From Lycocorax pyrrhopterus obiensis (taxonomy: Eukaryota; Chordata; Aves; Passeriformes; Paradisaeidae), in the NCBI GenBank assembly GCA_014706295.1, contig JACSVZ010000006.1:32669848-32733847 (forward strand): a stretch of DNA of 64,000 bases. The letters are read 5' to 3'. This document shows positions 1 to 12,964 of this stretch, in pieces. Every line of letters starts with the position of its first letter. Positions within the stretch are counted from its first letter, which is position 1. The notes under the pieces are model-generated. The model worked only from the letters and a program-made list of their open reading frames with translations. It had not been told where the DNA came from and did not search any database. The translations under genes and the position numbers were made by a program.

Positions 1-1629
1 AAAATGAGAAAGTGTGAGTGTCAAGTGACTTGACAATAACAGAAGTTTGGATTTCAGTCTGACAGAGCAGTATGCTTCCGACTGATCAAATCCCTGGCAA
101 GAAGGAAAGACAATTTTTTAATTAGGCATTTGAGTACACATCCGGGGCTTTCTAAAACAGAATGAGATCATATGCTTTCAAAACTAAAGACTCAAAGCTT
201 CTCTCTTTAACACACCAAACATACCGACTGTAAATGTGGGGAAACTCTTGGAAATGCAGATACAAGAAGTGTTGGGTTGCAAGGAAGTCACAGAACATGA
301 CCTGATGCTAAAACTTTGGGGTAAGTTCAGTGGTATTGCATCATCATGTAGTGCTGTTTTGGGAGGTTTGAAGTTAGATGTGGCTTTGACAGAATTAGAA
401 GGTAAGCCTATCTATTTGCAAGTACTGACCTATATGAAAACCTGTGCAACAAATAACATCAAGGAAACCACAACTTTCAGTTAATGCAGATACTGAAATC
501 CCTGACCCTGATAGAGGAGAAAAATAGGAAATCTCATCCCACAGTCACTTCAGTCTGGGAGAACTGAATATAGTTTTAAATGTGAGAGGAAGATGCACCA
601 ATTCTCTCTATTGAGAGAGAATCTATTATCTACTGAGATAAAGAATTCAAGGTTGAATTCTTTATCTCAGTAGGGTGTCATTGGTTCCTGGCACACAGGG
701 TGTCCAGCTAAAGATCTATCCACTTTATCTTCTGGCTTCAGAGTAGTGTAGCCATTCAATCATGATAGTAGCTTAATGCTACTATGCCTCTCAGCTGTGT
801 CTAGACTCTTACATATATTACAAGCCAAAGGCAGGCATGGAATTTATTTTAGATGGAGAAAAATGTAGGAAGTGTGACCTTACATGCTTTTCATCTCAAC
901 TCTTCAGATGTTGACCAACAAGTGTGAAAAGAGTTCCCCAGCTATGCTACTGCTGCATGAACAGTAGGGCTGGTCTGGGAGACGTTAAAAACTTATATGA
1001 AACTGCAATACTCCAAATGAGGAAGCCAAAAATTGCTTCTGAAAATACATAGATTAATTTATATGGTACTTTTCAATCAATTCTTCTAAGACAAATGCTT
1101 TTGCTCTTTTAAGTAATGCAGCTTTGCCAACAACCTAAAACCTAAAAAAGTACTCTAAAGTAGTTAAAAGAAACTGTGTTGTTTCCATCAACTAAATAGC
1201 TTCCTTCATTTTTTCAACTACATTTCATCACCTAAAAAATTAAACTAGCACTTTTGTTCAGATCAGAAGTGAGCTATTGAAAGTAAACTTCCCCCATTGT
1301 TCCCACTGACTGCATTTTGGTTCACATCATACAACAACTTCAGAGTGCACAAAGTGGTTTCCTTCATGATTAAATTGAACCAGAAATTGTTCTCTGGGAG
1401 CACTGCTAATGCACGCCAACCACTAATGGGAACTCAATCCACAGAATCAAACTAGAGCTGAATAGACCATGCCTAAAATATGTGTTAAGGTAGATGCCAG
1501 GTCCTCAATACCAACTGATCTGCTCCTACTGCATCTCGCTGACTTTTAAAGCACACACAGCTTTAAGAATTGCTTGCAAGCTTCACAGAGGAAAGGTTTC
1601 TTAGCAGAAATTAAATTACTGACTGCTTA
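1..1629. other. Intergenic, AT-rich, no gene recognised
   Basis: No exon with splice signals and family similarity was seen on either strand. Short open frames here (for example 236-484) look like chance. The one notable structure is a pair of inverted repeats at 601-673, listed separately. Confidence 0.5.
601..673. repeat. Two adjacent perfect inverted repeats (palindromic hairpins)
   Basis: The first hairpin has 9-bp arms at 601-609 and 614-622 around a 4-nt loop. The second has perfect 21-bp arms at 630-650 and 653-673 separated only by GG. The second arms read the same on both strands without a mismatch, so they could form a cruciform or an RNA stem. The cause is unknown: a small template-switch inversion, a hairpin RNA, or an assembly fold-back. 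Confidence 0.85.
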
Positions 1630-1935
1630 TGTGTCGCACTTGGACACGAAAGAACTACGCAGACACCTTGTCAGGAGAGAAGCAGAAAAGAGAGAGGGTC
1701 AGAGACCCCGAGCTTTATTATATATGTTCTTAAAAACCACCGTGGACTGGAGGGAGAAATTACCACCCCTCAATCACACTGGTCAAAGGAAAAGTCCATC
1801 AAATGTCTCCGCCTAGGAGAATGGAATGAAAAACAATAAAGTACGGTTAACAAAACATGGCCATGTTTACAGAAAGTGCGTGAGAAACTGTTACAGAAAA
1901 TGAAAACATCGAAGAGCTGCAAACTCAGGGCAACA
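1630..1935 (-). mobile_element. Solo LTR of an endogenous retrovirus (306 bp, minus strand)
   Basis: On the minus strand the segment starts TG and ends CA. It carries a TATA-like stretch running straight into an AATAAA signal around 1712-1724, followed by a GC-richer stretch like an R region. It is flanked by the direct repeat CTTA (1626-1629 and 1936-1939), consistent with a 4-bp target duplication, or 5-bp CTTAT if the end is shifted by one base. No internal retroviral sequence adjoins it, so it is a solo LTR left by LTR-LTR recombination. A perfect 16-bp palindrome lies at 1853-1868. The open frame at 1574-1816 crosses the LTR and is not a gene. The family assignment is uncertain. Confidence 0.7.
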
Positions 1936-1939
1936 CTTA

Positions 1940-4900
1940 TGCAGTCTCAGAAATTGGACCTGATTTCAGATGTTTCAAAGCTCAGAGCTGTTTGATCAAG
2001 ACTTCTGGTTCAAATTTCTATAAACCATATCAAAGAGAATAACTGTGCACCGGGATATAGATCTGATTTGCTTGTAAAAGACATGCACTTGATTTAAACT
2101 CCATTTTAGGGGTCTTTTTCACAAGGACAAAACCATTATTTCCCTAGTGGATTCATACATTTATAAATAAAATGGTGTGAAATAAAACTTGTTTGCTGGC
2201 ATGCGTCCAGCAAATTTTATCTTGGAAGGTAACTGTATTCTGCAGATTTACCCATTTCTGTTTCTCGTTTTATCTCCTGTCATCCAAGCAAGCTATTCAG
2301 ATAGCTTCTTTTGAAACTGTTAACAAGAAATCTCCACAAGCAGATTAATTCTTTTTTTCTAAGTGCATGAAGTTTTGAAGTAAAATGCAAGTCTTCAGTT
2401 TATGGTCAGTGCCGTCAACTAAAATCTTTGCTTCCACAGCATATGCTGGATAAAAAACGTTATCTACACAATGAGTTCACAAAGGATTTTGTTTCTATAT
2501 ATGGTAAAGCACACGTTTGTTTAGCATTCTCAGAGAGTGTTTTTAGTTTCATGCACCCTTCCCAATCCTCCCTCTCTGCACACCAGAGTATGATCCAAAG
2601 AGCAGTAAAGCTTTTAGGAGAGTCTTGAAAGATTGTACATTATATTACTATGAAAAAAATGTTCTCTTTGGCACAGGAGAGGACAGTTGTCCAAAATAAA
2701 ACTTTAAAGAAATACTGTAAAACTACAGCTATGTTAGAGTGACAAATCACAAAACATGGAAATTGTAGAATTGTTAAAGATTATTATTTTCACTCAGAAA
2801 ACAAAATATTCCCTAAGTACCAACACGATTCTGAGAATAAAAATCTCTTGCAAGGTTTTCACAATTTTTCTTTTCATGCTACAGTTCAAAACCAGATTTA
2901 TACAGATTACTCATTCTCTGTATAATGATTAAAAAAAATTAGTATATTCATGATTTGAGAAGTTTTTAATTATCCTGTAAAAACATGAGTTTTTAAAAAG
3001 TTAAATGTTAATTAGACCAGATATACTAAGGAGATATGACTGGAACAATATGTTCAATGGCAACCAAAAAAAAAAAAAAAAAGGGGAGAAAACCAACAGC
3101 TAATACATGCAGCCAAATTCAGGCCAAAACCAAGTTTCTGTATTACAATAAAGAGCAATGTTCTGATTTTATGCAAAACCTGTAGGGTGTCAGTAGCAAT
3201 ACTTTACACTCTTGGCACAAAGCACGGAAATATCCAGTTCATTTGCATAGAGAAAGGAATCCGAGTTTCCCAGCACCAGCTTTGCAGAGTAATTACAAGG
3301 TGCTCACAGGCTGTGCAAATACAGAAAGCATAGGAATAGGTAGTTTTTTGTGAGGAAGAGTAAAGCCCAAAGAGAATCTATGATTGCACAAATGACAATC
3401 AGTCTTCACTCTACTTACAGGCAAAATATTCTTTTCATATATTGACTGTTCCATTTGTATAGAACTCACTCAATGAATTAATAATAAATGAATGCTATTT
3501 ATTTAATAATCATGTTTCTGAATGATAGTTCTCTATTATAATTGGCAGTGTCACAAATAATTCTCACCACTGCTTTACTTTGTGCAGTTTGGACTTCTAA
3601 CATTTTTACTTCTCTATCTTCCACATTTAAGAAAGTTGGGAGGGGGATAAAACTGCCAAATATGAGACACTTAACTAAGACACTTTTATTCTCGCTAATT
3701 CTTATTAGCCTTTTTGAATCCAGAACTACTCTCACCCTTGACAGAATATGAAAGTGTATTGCTTCAGAAATTATGCACTGACACACAGTGCTGTTTTTCC
3801 TTACAAGTCCACAGAAATGCCACAGAGGTAAGTTCCCTTATTAAGTGTGAAGTTCTAATGACCCTATGATATTTTTCTTTGAAAAACATGCCTGAGCACA
3901 GATGGGACTTTGATGTCTGTTAGCAAAAACTGTAGCAGTTATTGTCCTGCTCTATGCTTTACACTGGTAACATCTGGGCAAATAACAAGCTGTCAAATCA
4001 ATCATGGCCCTACTATGGCATGTAAGGAAAAAAATGCAAAACCTTTGAGGCATTCAGAACACAGTGTTGCACTGGGTCTCACTGCTGTTTGCCAAAAGGC
4101 TTTTCATGGCAATTAAATTTCCTGGAAACAAGGCCTCCTCCTGAATGCTGAAAAGGCTCAAATTCATGTTCTCACCACAACACAAGACATAATACAGTAA
4201 TCTGAAAGTAGGACAATCTTTTTTTTTTCCCAAAATTCCAAGGTCACACAAAAATGTTGTGTCTAATTTTATACTTAACTTACCAATAGCAGAGGATGCT
4301 GGGTACATGGTACAAAATAATTAGTAGAGCAGAACAGTATGAATAGTTACACTCATACAGATTCCTACATGAAAGTGGGCAAGTTTGCCAACAGTGGTGA
4401 TACCAGAATTCTCTTTTGAATTTGTCTTAAATGACTCTGCCCTTGATACTTCATACATCCCTGGGGAGGTCAATTTACATAAACTGACAGCAGCTCTGAC
4501 TCATACATTGCCTCTCAAGCTAGAGAACCAAACTGACATTTCCAAGTATTTAACAGATTTTGTCTCCGTGATCACCCAGTCAGATCCCAATGTCTCACAT
4601 ACTTGTATATTCACTCCTATCATGTTTCAGTAAACCTGTCAAGCTTGCACCTGTTCAAAGGTTGGTGGAACACGTCTACTCATCACCTCACAATAATCAA
4701 CAAGTGACAGCTGTGTCTGTAGCTGATTCTAACTTTTCTATCATAATGAGGGACATAAACAAATCTCATTAGCTGTTCATATTTCGCCCATATTTCCCTA
4801 AGAAGATTCGTCAGGCTATAAAGACCTGAGTCATGCACTCTTATGACAGATTGGCATCTGATACTGCAAGTTATGAGAACAATGGACTGCTTCCGAGTAT

Positions 4901-5911
4901 GTCTCTCTTCTTTTCTTTCTTTTTCCTTTTTTTATTAAAACCAGCTACCAAATAACTGTTGCTAACATTTTTTGTGAAAGCTTTCTTTAGGGAACAGACA
5001 ATCAATGTCAAACACCAGTTGAGGAAAACAGGAGTCATCCTTGGCACTTCTTGAACCTTCATGTTGAAAGAGCAATGCCAGACATTTTTCTAAAGCTTTG
5101 CATTAAATGATGTTGAAGCATTTTGTAAAATAAGTATCTATGCAATATTCTAAGGATTGGGAATGTATTCAGCAGTTTTCAAAAATATATGAGTTCTGAT
5201 TTTATTAAAACTAGTAGCCTCTAATCATACCTACTTCTTGGAAACGTCATAAAAGAAAATTAAAGAAAAAAAAGCAAGGTAGGAAAAGGACAATTCTCCT
5301 TATATCTTTGAGGGGAAAAAAATCACCTTCATCTTCAGAGAATGTCTCTTCCACATTAAAACGACTACCTTTTAAAAAGTAAGAGAAAGCCTGAAGTCAT
5401 AGACTTGCCCAAAAAAACACATTTTGAAATTGATCTTCCTCCTTTACTGGAATTTGTTCTACAGTTTATATATTCTTCCTGAGCCCAGGAATAGATACTC
5501 TTTATCCAAAAAAAAAAAAAAAAAAAAAGGAAAAAAAGAAAAAAAAGGTTATTTACTTTGTCATCTTTTCAAGATCAGGTTTTACCTTCACATCCAATTC
5601 ACTTATCCACAAAGCAGAAATTATTTTCTCCTAAGTGAACGAACAGTTACATATTTTCTTCCCATAGCTTTTTTTTCCACCAAAACCTTTAACATTAGGT
5701 TTCATACTAGCCTGCTGCAGCAATTCCCAGCTTAAAAGTGATCCCATCAGCTGCCCTCAGCTCTTAAGGCAAGCGGTGGGGAATGAGATGAGTGAGCCAT
5801 TCTGGTTACCACATAAGCAAAATAGCATCCATGGGGTCCCATTCAGAAACTGATGTCAAAACCATCTTCGGGGCCACACAGGGGATCTCCAGCACTTGTA
5901 CACAAAGCCTC
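1940..5911. other. Intergenic, AT-rich, no gene recognised
   Basis: No exons were recognised on either strand. Low-complexity poly(A) tracts occur at about 3066-3083 and 5510-5546. All open frames are 60-103 codons and lack splice context or family similarity. CFAP96, which in mammals lies head to head with UFSP2, would be expected on the minus strand somewhere left of 14.3 kb, but none of its exons could be identified. Confidence 0.45.
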
Positions 5912-6021
5912 GGACTGTGCCACCAGGGTTCTGCAGAGAGATTTCTTCCCTGTTCCTGCCTTGGTAGCCAGAGAAGTCCTGGTCTGGCAAGCTCTCTGAA
6001 GAGCCTGCATGCCCCAAGTCA
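5912..6021. repeat. Dispersed 110-bp repeat, copy 1
   Basis: This segment matches 8924-9032 at roughly 86% by eye, with one 1-nt indel, starting at GGACTGTGCCACCAG and ending at AAGTCA. Flanking sequences do not match. Several differences are CpG in copy 2 against TG or CA here, the pattern of methylation decay. It is probably an interspersed repeat that I cannot name. A conserved exon is less likely, because the indel breaks the frame. Confidence 0.7.
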
Positions 6022-8923
6022 GAAGAGAACAAAAGCAACTGGGAGGTCTTGAAAGCTACTCTCAAAATACTCTTCATCACACAAGGTGCTGGACATCATC
6101 TCTTCACAGATTTTACTGTCCCTGACAGCTGGCCTTGTTAAGGTGTTTTTTGCTCTTGTACATAGCAACTGGTCACTGCATTTTTTTCTTGACTTCCATT
6201 TAGTGCATGCCTAGCTCTTCCTGACAATGCAAATTCTGCCATCTTATCATATCCTCCTCATAATTTTTAACTTTGATTTGCCCCTGCATATTCCAGGAGC
6301 TTTTATTTTTTTCTTCTTTTTTTTTCCAATAAATTACTGATAACCTTTACTTATGAAGCCTAGGAAATCCCAGAATAGCATCTTTGAAGTGAACTTTAGG
6401 CTTATTCTTCTCGACTTTTTCTCCATTTTTTACTCTCAGATCACGATTAAAATCTGAGGCTGAATTATCGTGTGTATAATCTCTTCCAAGCTTGCTCAAT
6501 AGCCCAAAAATTGTTAAGAATGCTTCAAAAATTCTTTACAGTTTAAATCTGCTATATAACTTTGATATCTTTTGGAAGTGGGCTTTTTGGGGGCTGGGGT
6601 TTTTTCCCCAAGCACCATATTATTCCTCAGAATTAGTAATACAATCTCATAACTAATTACCTTGTCTTTACTCAGATAACTGCATGCCACTAAACAAATC
6701 TTGTATTTCAGAATCCTTACTATGCCTTTCCTCATTTTACTTGCCAATACTTTCTGACTTCTGTTCACTTATTGCTAAATTTCTGGCAATTCTCTGATGC
6801 AGTGTTGCTCTATTTCATCTACTCCTGTGCTTGGTTATCAGTTTCTTTTCCCTCCACATCTCTTGTGAATATTTTGGGTGGTTTTTAACAAGAAGCATGT
6901 TGTAATGGTGCTACAATTTAGATGAGTCCTTATGTTAACAACAGATAACTATGATATTATGGGAAAGAGCTCAGGAGAGAAGGAAGGACAGCTACATAAA
7001 TCATCACTGACTGCTAACACAGAACAAACTAAAACTGGCTAAACCAATTCTTCATTTTCAGACCATTAACTAACAGGCCCACTGTTGTCTTCTGTGATTC
7101 TGTGCAGCGTCTAACTTCCTGGAATGTCTTTCTGCATTGGACAACTTTCTTGTACTTCGCATAAGAAATCAAAAAAAAAATTCTGTTATGTTTCATTGGT
7201 TTTCTTATTGGAGAAATACAGAGGGTCTCTCATGGGTCAATACCTGGACGCATGTTTATAGAAAATGAAGTGCACAGTGTAGTTTATTTCTAAACAAAGC
7301 AATGTACTGTGTTTCAGATAAACATGTACATCTGAATTTTACAATGATCCCATTGTTTTCAAGCCAAGACTTCCATTATGTTTTCAGGTCAAGACCTCCA
7401 TACCCATTCTCTATTTGTCTCAAATTCGGGACTAAACACTTTTCTCTATTTAGGAAGCTGTCGTATTTTCAAAGAGCTCCTCTTGTTTATTTACAGCAAA
7501 CAGGAGCTGACAACTCCAGAAGGCTTCCCTTGTTGTCCCTCCTGGTCTTACTGACTTTTCAGGAATCCAGGAAGATCACAACACAGATAAGCGAAGAACA
7601 GTTTCCACTGCACACAAACCCCCATGAGGGCACAAACAGGCAGCAAGATACCATGAAGAAATTTCCAAGTAAACATTCTCTTTCAGGCTAGATCTATAAT
7701 TTCATTATTTAGAACACTCATTTGGTCTGTAAACTGATAGTATATCATAGGATTAACTCTCCCCCTGGCTGAGATTCACACACATACTTCTGGTAATACT
7801 AACTTGATGTATATGTCAATTCCTGCCATGTGTAATGGCAGAACTCATTATTCTTAATGCCCGTATCTTCATTAATAAAGAAGATGCAATATTCTGAGAA
7901 ATTTCCACAATTTGAATGGCTTATATCAGGAGTTGATAAATTAATTTAACATTTATTCAATTCAAATGGTGAATTATTCTTGCATTACTAGTTCATCCTT
8001 CTTGCTCTTGCATTCCTTGGCAACAATGCTTTCTGCTGTCTCCCAGACCTTTCATGGTATAGTATGTTTTTTGTAAGTTACCTTTGACAAAACAGCCCAA
8101 TATAAGAACAAAAAAAAATCCTACTTGATTTGGTAACATAGCTTAAGGAGAAGCTGAAATGCCTGATTCGAAGATCAAGACCAGTAACTGTTAAAAGCCA
8201 TTCCTGAAACTTTGAGGGCAAATTTCTCCACCAACAACTCCCAGTAAAACGTTCTAATTCTATTGAACAGAAGAGCATTGAAGAAACACCTCTGGAGATA
8301 ACATTGTCACTCATCTTAGAATAGCATCCATAAAACTCCCCAAAACTGTATGCAAGAGACAGATTTTAGCGACAGATTTTATGCTGTATTAATTATGGAT
8401 TGCTCACATAAACCAAAATTTGTTTTTCCCCTTGTGATGCCACAAAAATGAAAAACGAAAATAAATTATTTCTCAGTTGGTAAGCAGCTAAATATAAGAT
8501 TTATGTTTGTTGGTGTTGTGTAATACTGCTGGCCTAATTCCAGTCACTAAACTCTTCAGCTGTCCCTCAACAGGTGTAAAGTGGTTTCACTAACTTTGTA
8601 CTTCGGCAAAAACACATCAGAACTATTCAGAGACCCTGAAAACCTTGAGTATTACAGCTATACCATTCTTAAGGACTGAGAGTCATGACTCCACCTTGAC
8701 TCTCTTACCTACATAACTGCAAACTACCCACGCAAAATGATGCTCAAATGGAGAATTATCGATGTCTCTGTCAGTCTGCAGACCTATAATCTTACGATGC
8801 TATAAACACATGCAAACTTTTAGCATCAGCACTGAATGACAAGTCCCATGACTGAATATTAAAAAGCCCAAATTTCTTCAACATCTCCCACCACTTAACA
8901 AGTCAACCAATCATATTACTGTG
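6022..8923. other. Intergenic, AT-rich, no gene recognised
   Basis: The longest open frame (7302-7691, 129 codons, +) has unremarkable composition, no splice context and no recognisable domain. No interspersed repeat was recognised apart from the duplicated segment on either side. Confidence 0.45.
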
Positions 8924-9032
8924 GGACTGTGCCACCAGCGTTCTGTTGAGAGATTTCTTCCCTGTTCCTGCCTTGGAGCTAGAGAAGTCCTGGACCGGCA
9001 AACGCTCCGGAGAGTCTCCATGTCCTAAGTCA
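8924..9032. repeat. Dispersed 110-bp repeat, copy 2
   Basis: This is the partner of 5912-6021. It keeps more CpG dinucleotides than copy 1 and lies about 90 bp left of an isolated CpG island. The match ends abruptly at AAGTCA in both copies. Confidence 0.7.
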
Positions 9033-9119
9033 TTATATTACAGATTTTTTAAAATTTAACGTGAAATTAAAGGGTTGTGTTTGAACTTGTTCTTTCACCA
9101 ACAAATCCTGCCAGATCCT

Positions 9120-9510
9120 TAGGTTTCCCGCAATATGCCGAGGGCCAGGCGGGCCGCACGAAGAGGCTGCTGCCACCGCTGCGGGCGGCCAGGCAGCGAA
9201 GGCTTCGCGTGCCCTCCCTTCCCAGCCTTCCTCCGCCGCGCTGCGGGCGGGCTCCCGGGCCGGGGATCCACTGCAGCCTCCGGCGGCGAGGAAAAGGGGG
9301 CGGAGGAGAGCCCGTGCTGGAATGAGGGGCTGTCCCGCCTGCCCCTGACCGGTGGTGCCCCAAGTCCCCCGAGGTTCATGTCTTGCCACGTTTGCTTCGC
9401 CTGTCTCCGAGAGACTCCTCTCGGCCGGAGCGCCGGCTGCTCCTCCAGGGACCTTCCCAGCACTAATGCTCCTGGAGATGGATGATCCTGCCCCCTGCCA
9501 GCAGCGGCAG
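9120..9510. promoter_or_regulatory. Isolated CpG island without an assigned gene
   Basis: About 390 bp of dense GC and CpG stands out sharply from AT-rich flanks. It includes GC-box-like G/C runs and a purine-rich AAAAGGGGGCGGAGG stretch. Overlapping open frames on both strands are a by-product of high GC content. A start site for an unannotated transcript, or for a 5' exon of a neighbouring gene such as the missing CFAP96, is possible. A GC-rich repeat is the alternative. No coding exon could be assigned. Confidence 0.6.
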
Positions 9511-12500
9511 CACGGCTCAGGCAATCCAGGGCAGGAGAAGGGAGCAATTATGTCCTTCCTCAGGCTGAACAGCAGGGCTGAATAGCTTAGTAAGATAAAA
9601 AAACCCCAAAAATTACGTGCATATCTACCTATATACATGCACTGTGTACTACAAATCTCATCAAGCATTGCACTGTTTGTAGTTCAGAATTCATTTTGAG
9701 TGCCATTGTCCAAAGTTCCAGAGGCTTAAATTACCCAATGTTATGTCTGCCAGCGGAGGGAGCCAATTTTATTCCATAAACATAGGGGGAAAACATTTTT
9801 GAACATGAAAATTCCTGGTCTTTTTACATTTATCAAGTCAGAAAATAATAAAGTATAATAATTTTTCAGTGGCATCTGTATAGCATGATTTTGAAGGTCT
9901 CTGTGACCCATATAGCCTTATAAAGTAATTTGAATTTCAGACGAGAGTGGGAATAAATTTTGAAAGCCAAGTCTTGTGGCATCACTTACACACTTCTTCC
10001 CCTTTTTAAAATAATTTATTTCTGCATTTATTAAAATTATTTTAGACACTAATAAACAACTGTGGTAATTACTTTTGATAGACAGCATATACAGAACAAG
10101 AACTCAGAGCAGCTTACTTTATCACCTTCAAAGTTATTATGCTTGTAACAGGTATGCCTTCTGGTCCAGGAGGATGATGGAAAATCAGTCGTTGTTAATT
10201 ATTTGTGACGTCTTTAGATTTTTTAATTTCACTTTAATTACACAAGGGTCAGCAGAATGCTGACTTCAAATACGATCATATGTGCCTCCTTTCATACTAC
10301 CTGACTGAAAAAAAGACCTTCTCTGAGTGCCAATTTACAATATAACTGAGTTAATTACAATATTTTGCATGCAAAAGCAAGTAATAATATTGAATAGCAG
10401 ACTGCATCACATTGTGTGTATGTATATATATATATGTATATTCCTTCAAATTCTAACAGAAATGTTAAGGAAAATTTTAGTCATTATTTTGAGGAATTCT
10501 TAGTTTTAAATGTTCTTTCATAAGTCTGGATTTTGAGGAAAGGATCTTAAAAATGTGACAGAAAATGTAAAAGCGTAACGCTAAAATGAGCAGCGTTGTG
10601 GCAAAATATAAGGAAATTCCTACGTCACTTGCAGTTTATTGTGGTAAACTCCAAGTCCAATACTGGTGTAGGGATTCTTACAGACAGCAGAGCTTGGGCA
10701 TTATTGCCAATAAGCTTTCTAACATACAGGATTGAATACAGCATTGGCTTTTCCTGAAACATTATGTCCACCAATACCGCAAGAGGGGCAAATTTTAGTT
10801 AAAAAACATGCAGGGATCTGATTCATTCTTTGCAGTCTCAAAGTACAGCTAAACTTCAGTCTGCCAAGGCTGCATTCCTAAGAAGTGCAGCTGTAAGCAT
10901 TTTAATCAAAAATAAAGCAACTTTTCCCATAGTAATTTGTATAGCAGAGAGGGAAAATGTGCAGTAGCTTAGGAAGTACATGCAATTTAAATGTTCAGGA
11001 AAAGCATTTATAAGTGTGAAGGACAGGGAGCCTGGAGCTCTCCATGGGAGCCATGGGATCACCAGTACTGTCAGCCTGATGAGCCTGACTTTCTAGCAGC
11101 TAACTTTTCTGAACAGATTTCCATTCTGAAAGATCTCAGGTGCTTCATCTACGAGGCCAACAACCCAACACAGTTGTAAGTGTGTAAGCATTTTTGCTTT
11201 CTCTTTCGGAATAGTTACATTTTCCTTGCCCTCATCATCTTCCTCAGATGAATCAATGACAGTCAAGTAAGTCAAGTGTAAAGAACATAATAAAAGGAAA
11301 ATAGTGGTTAGCAGAGCACAGTACTAAATGACTGACAACAGAGCTCCAAATTGAAGAGCTGGAAAGTGACAGATTAAGGGTGTTACTGTATTAGTTATCT
11401 GGAGTCACTGAATAGATATTTATGCATCATAAACCCATTTAAAAGTGAAATTAAAGTTTAATCTAAAGGGAATGGCATAAATTTAGCATCTCAAAAAAAA
11501 AAAAAACCACCTGTATCAAGATGAAATGCTCTGTGGAATGGAATATTAGCCATTTAGATTTTAAGAAATAATGACACAAATCAACTAATGAAATGTGTTC
11601 TTATATATTCCTCATACTAGCTCCAGGCTTTATTTCTTATGCCCTCTAAACCTTTACAGATATTTATTCCTATCTATTTCATCCTTTTCCTCCTTTTTTT
11701 CTGGTTTTGTTTTTTTTTCCCCCCAGTGGAAACTATCCCACCTCCTTCTTTTCTCTGTTTTCATTTTCTGCACTAATGCTTAGCTTTGACTCTGAATTTG
11801 TCTCAACTGCAGGCAGCTGAATTATTTCTTCTAACTTTTTTCTTACCCTAGACCAAAAATGTCCTCTGGCTGCCATTTTTCACGACATATGATGAAAATA
11901 TACAGGATAAATAAAACCAGTGGAAGGAAATTTACAAGTTTGCTCAGATTTACGAACTTACATGAGAAAAGGAACAATAGGGTTTTTAAATAGCATCTAG
12001 GATAATGTGGTCCCATTCTTCTTACAACACAGAAGTATTACTGTGCTTTCAGCTGGTGCTGTTTGCTCACAATTGCATTCTTGCTTAAGATCTCCAAATG
12101 AAAAATGAAGGTCAAATCCTGAAGGTAGAAGTTGCGTGGGGTAGTGCCAGATGTCTCAAAAAAAAAACTCCAAAACCATTAGATGAACAATACCTAAACC
12201 ATTTTTATACAAGATGGTCATTAATTTGTTTTCCTTCCTCCACTTTGTAAATATATATTAGTGATTTCAAGCTAAAGGGAACACCATAGGGAGCAAAAAG
12301 TTCATGTAAACAGTAATAAATAATCACATACCACTAATATATAATAAAGACATATTTGTACCTTTACATTTATTCTTTCTACTTCACCAGGTTCATGAAG
12401 ATATTGTTCACCTACGGTAAGATTTGCATAACTGCAAAACCAAAATTAATTACTTAGGTATTCAAAACTCAAGAAACACTTAATAAAATACTCTGCAAGA

Positions 12501-12964
12501 AGAAATATTGCAAAGTTACTCATATCCAGCTCCTTTCTTTCCTGGATTAGTATAAAACTTCTTTCCAGGAGGAATGTATCTTTCATTGTGTTTCAATTGT
12601 GGACAGAAGTACACATACAAGACCCTTACTGTTTCATAAGAGCTGCCAAATCCACATAGAAGTAGTAAATAAACACATTAAATAATGTTTTGCAAATACT
12701 TCAGGCTTTCCATATCTAGTGTGCTAAAACAACAGTAAGCAGGAGACCCAAATAATACTTAATTATATTTAACTCAGGAGTTAAATATAAAAGCAATCAA
12801 ATCCACTGTCCACGGATCTATTACAACAATTCCAGGCACAGTGTTATGGACAAAAAATAAATAAGATGGTGGCAGAGACGAAGTTTTAGGATGCTCATTA
12901 ATACATATGTAGTCAATAGAAATTGTTTAGATTTTGTGCCAGCAAGGTGAAGCACATATATATC
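9511..12964. other. Intergenic, AT-rich, no gene recognised
   Basis: No convincing exon was found. A TG/TA-rich simple repeat lies at about 10420-10440. A perfect hairpin with 12-bp arms lies at 12763-12774 and 12779-12790 (4-nt loop). A minus-strand frame at 11093-11275 contains an acidic run (SSEEDDEGKEN) but has no usable acceptor in front of it. Confidence 0.45.

Noticed and set aside
1574..1816. 80-codon plus frame
   Set aside because: It crosses an LTR in antisense and reflects LTR sequence.
7302..7691. 129-codon plus-strand open frame
   Set aside because: No recognisable domain, ordinary intergenic composition, no splice context; such lengths are expected by chance in 64 kb.
9033..9668. 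211-codon minus-strand open frame and overlapping frames in the CpG island
   Set aside because: Open frames occur on both strands because stops are rare at high GC; the frame runs into AT-rich flanks with no splice or domain signal.
11093..11275. Minus-strand frame with acidic run SSEEDDEGKEN, considered as an exon
   Set aside because: No acceptor AG precedes it with a pyrimidine tract and no convincing donor follows; no family recognised.
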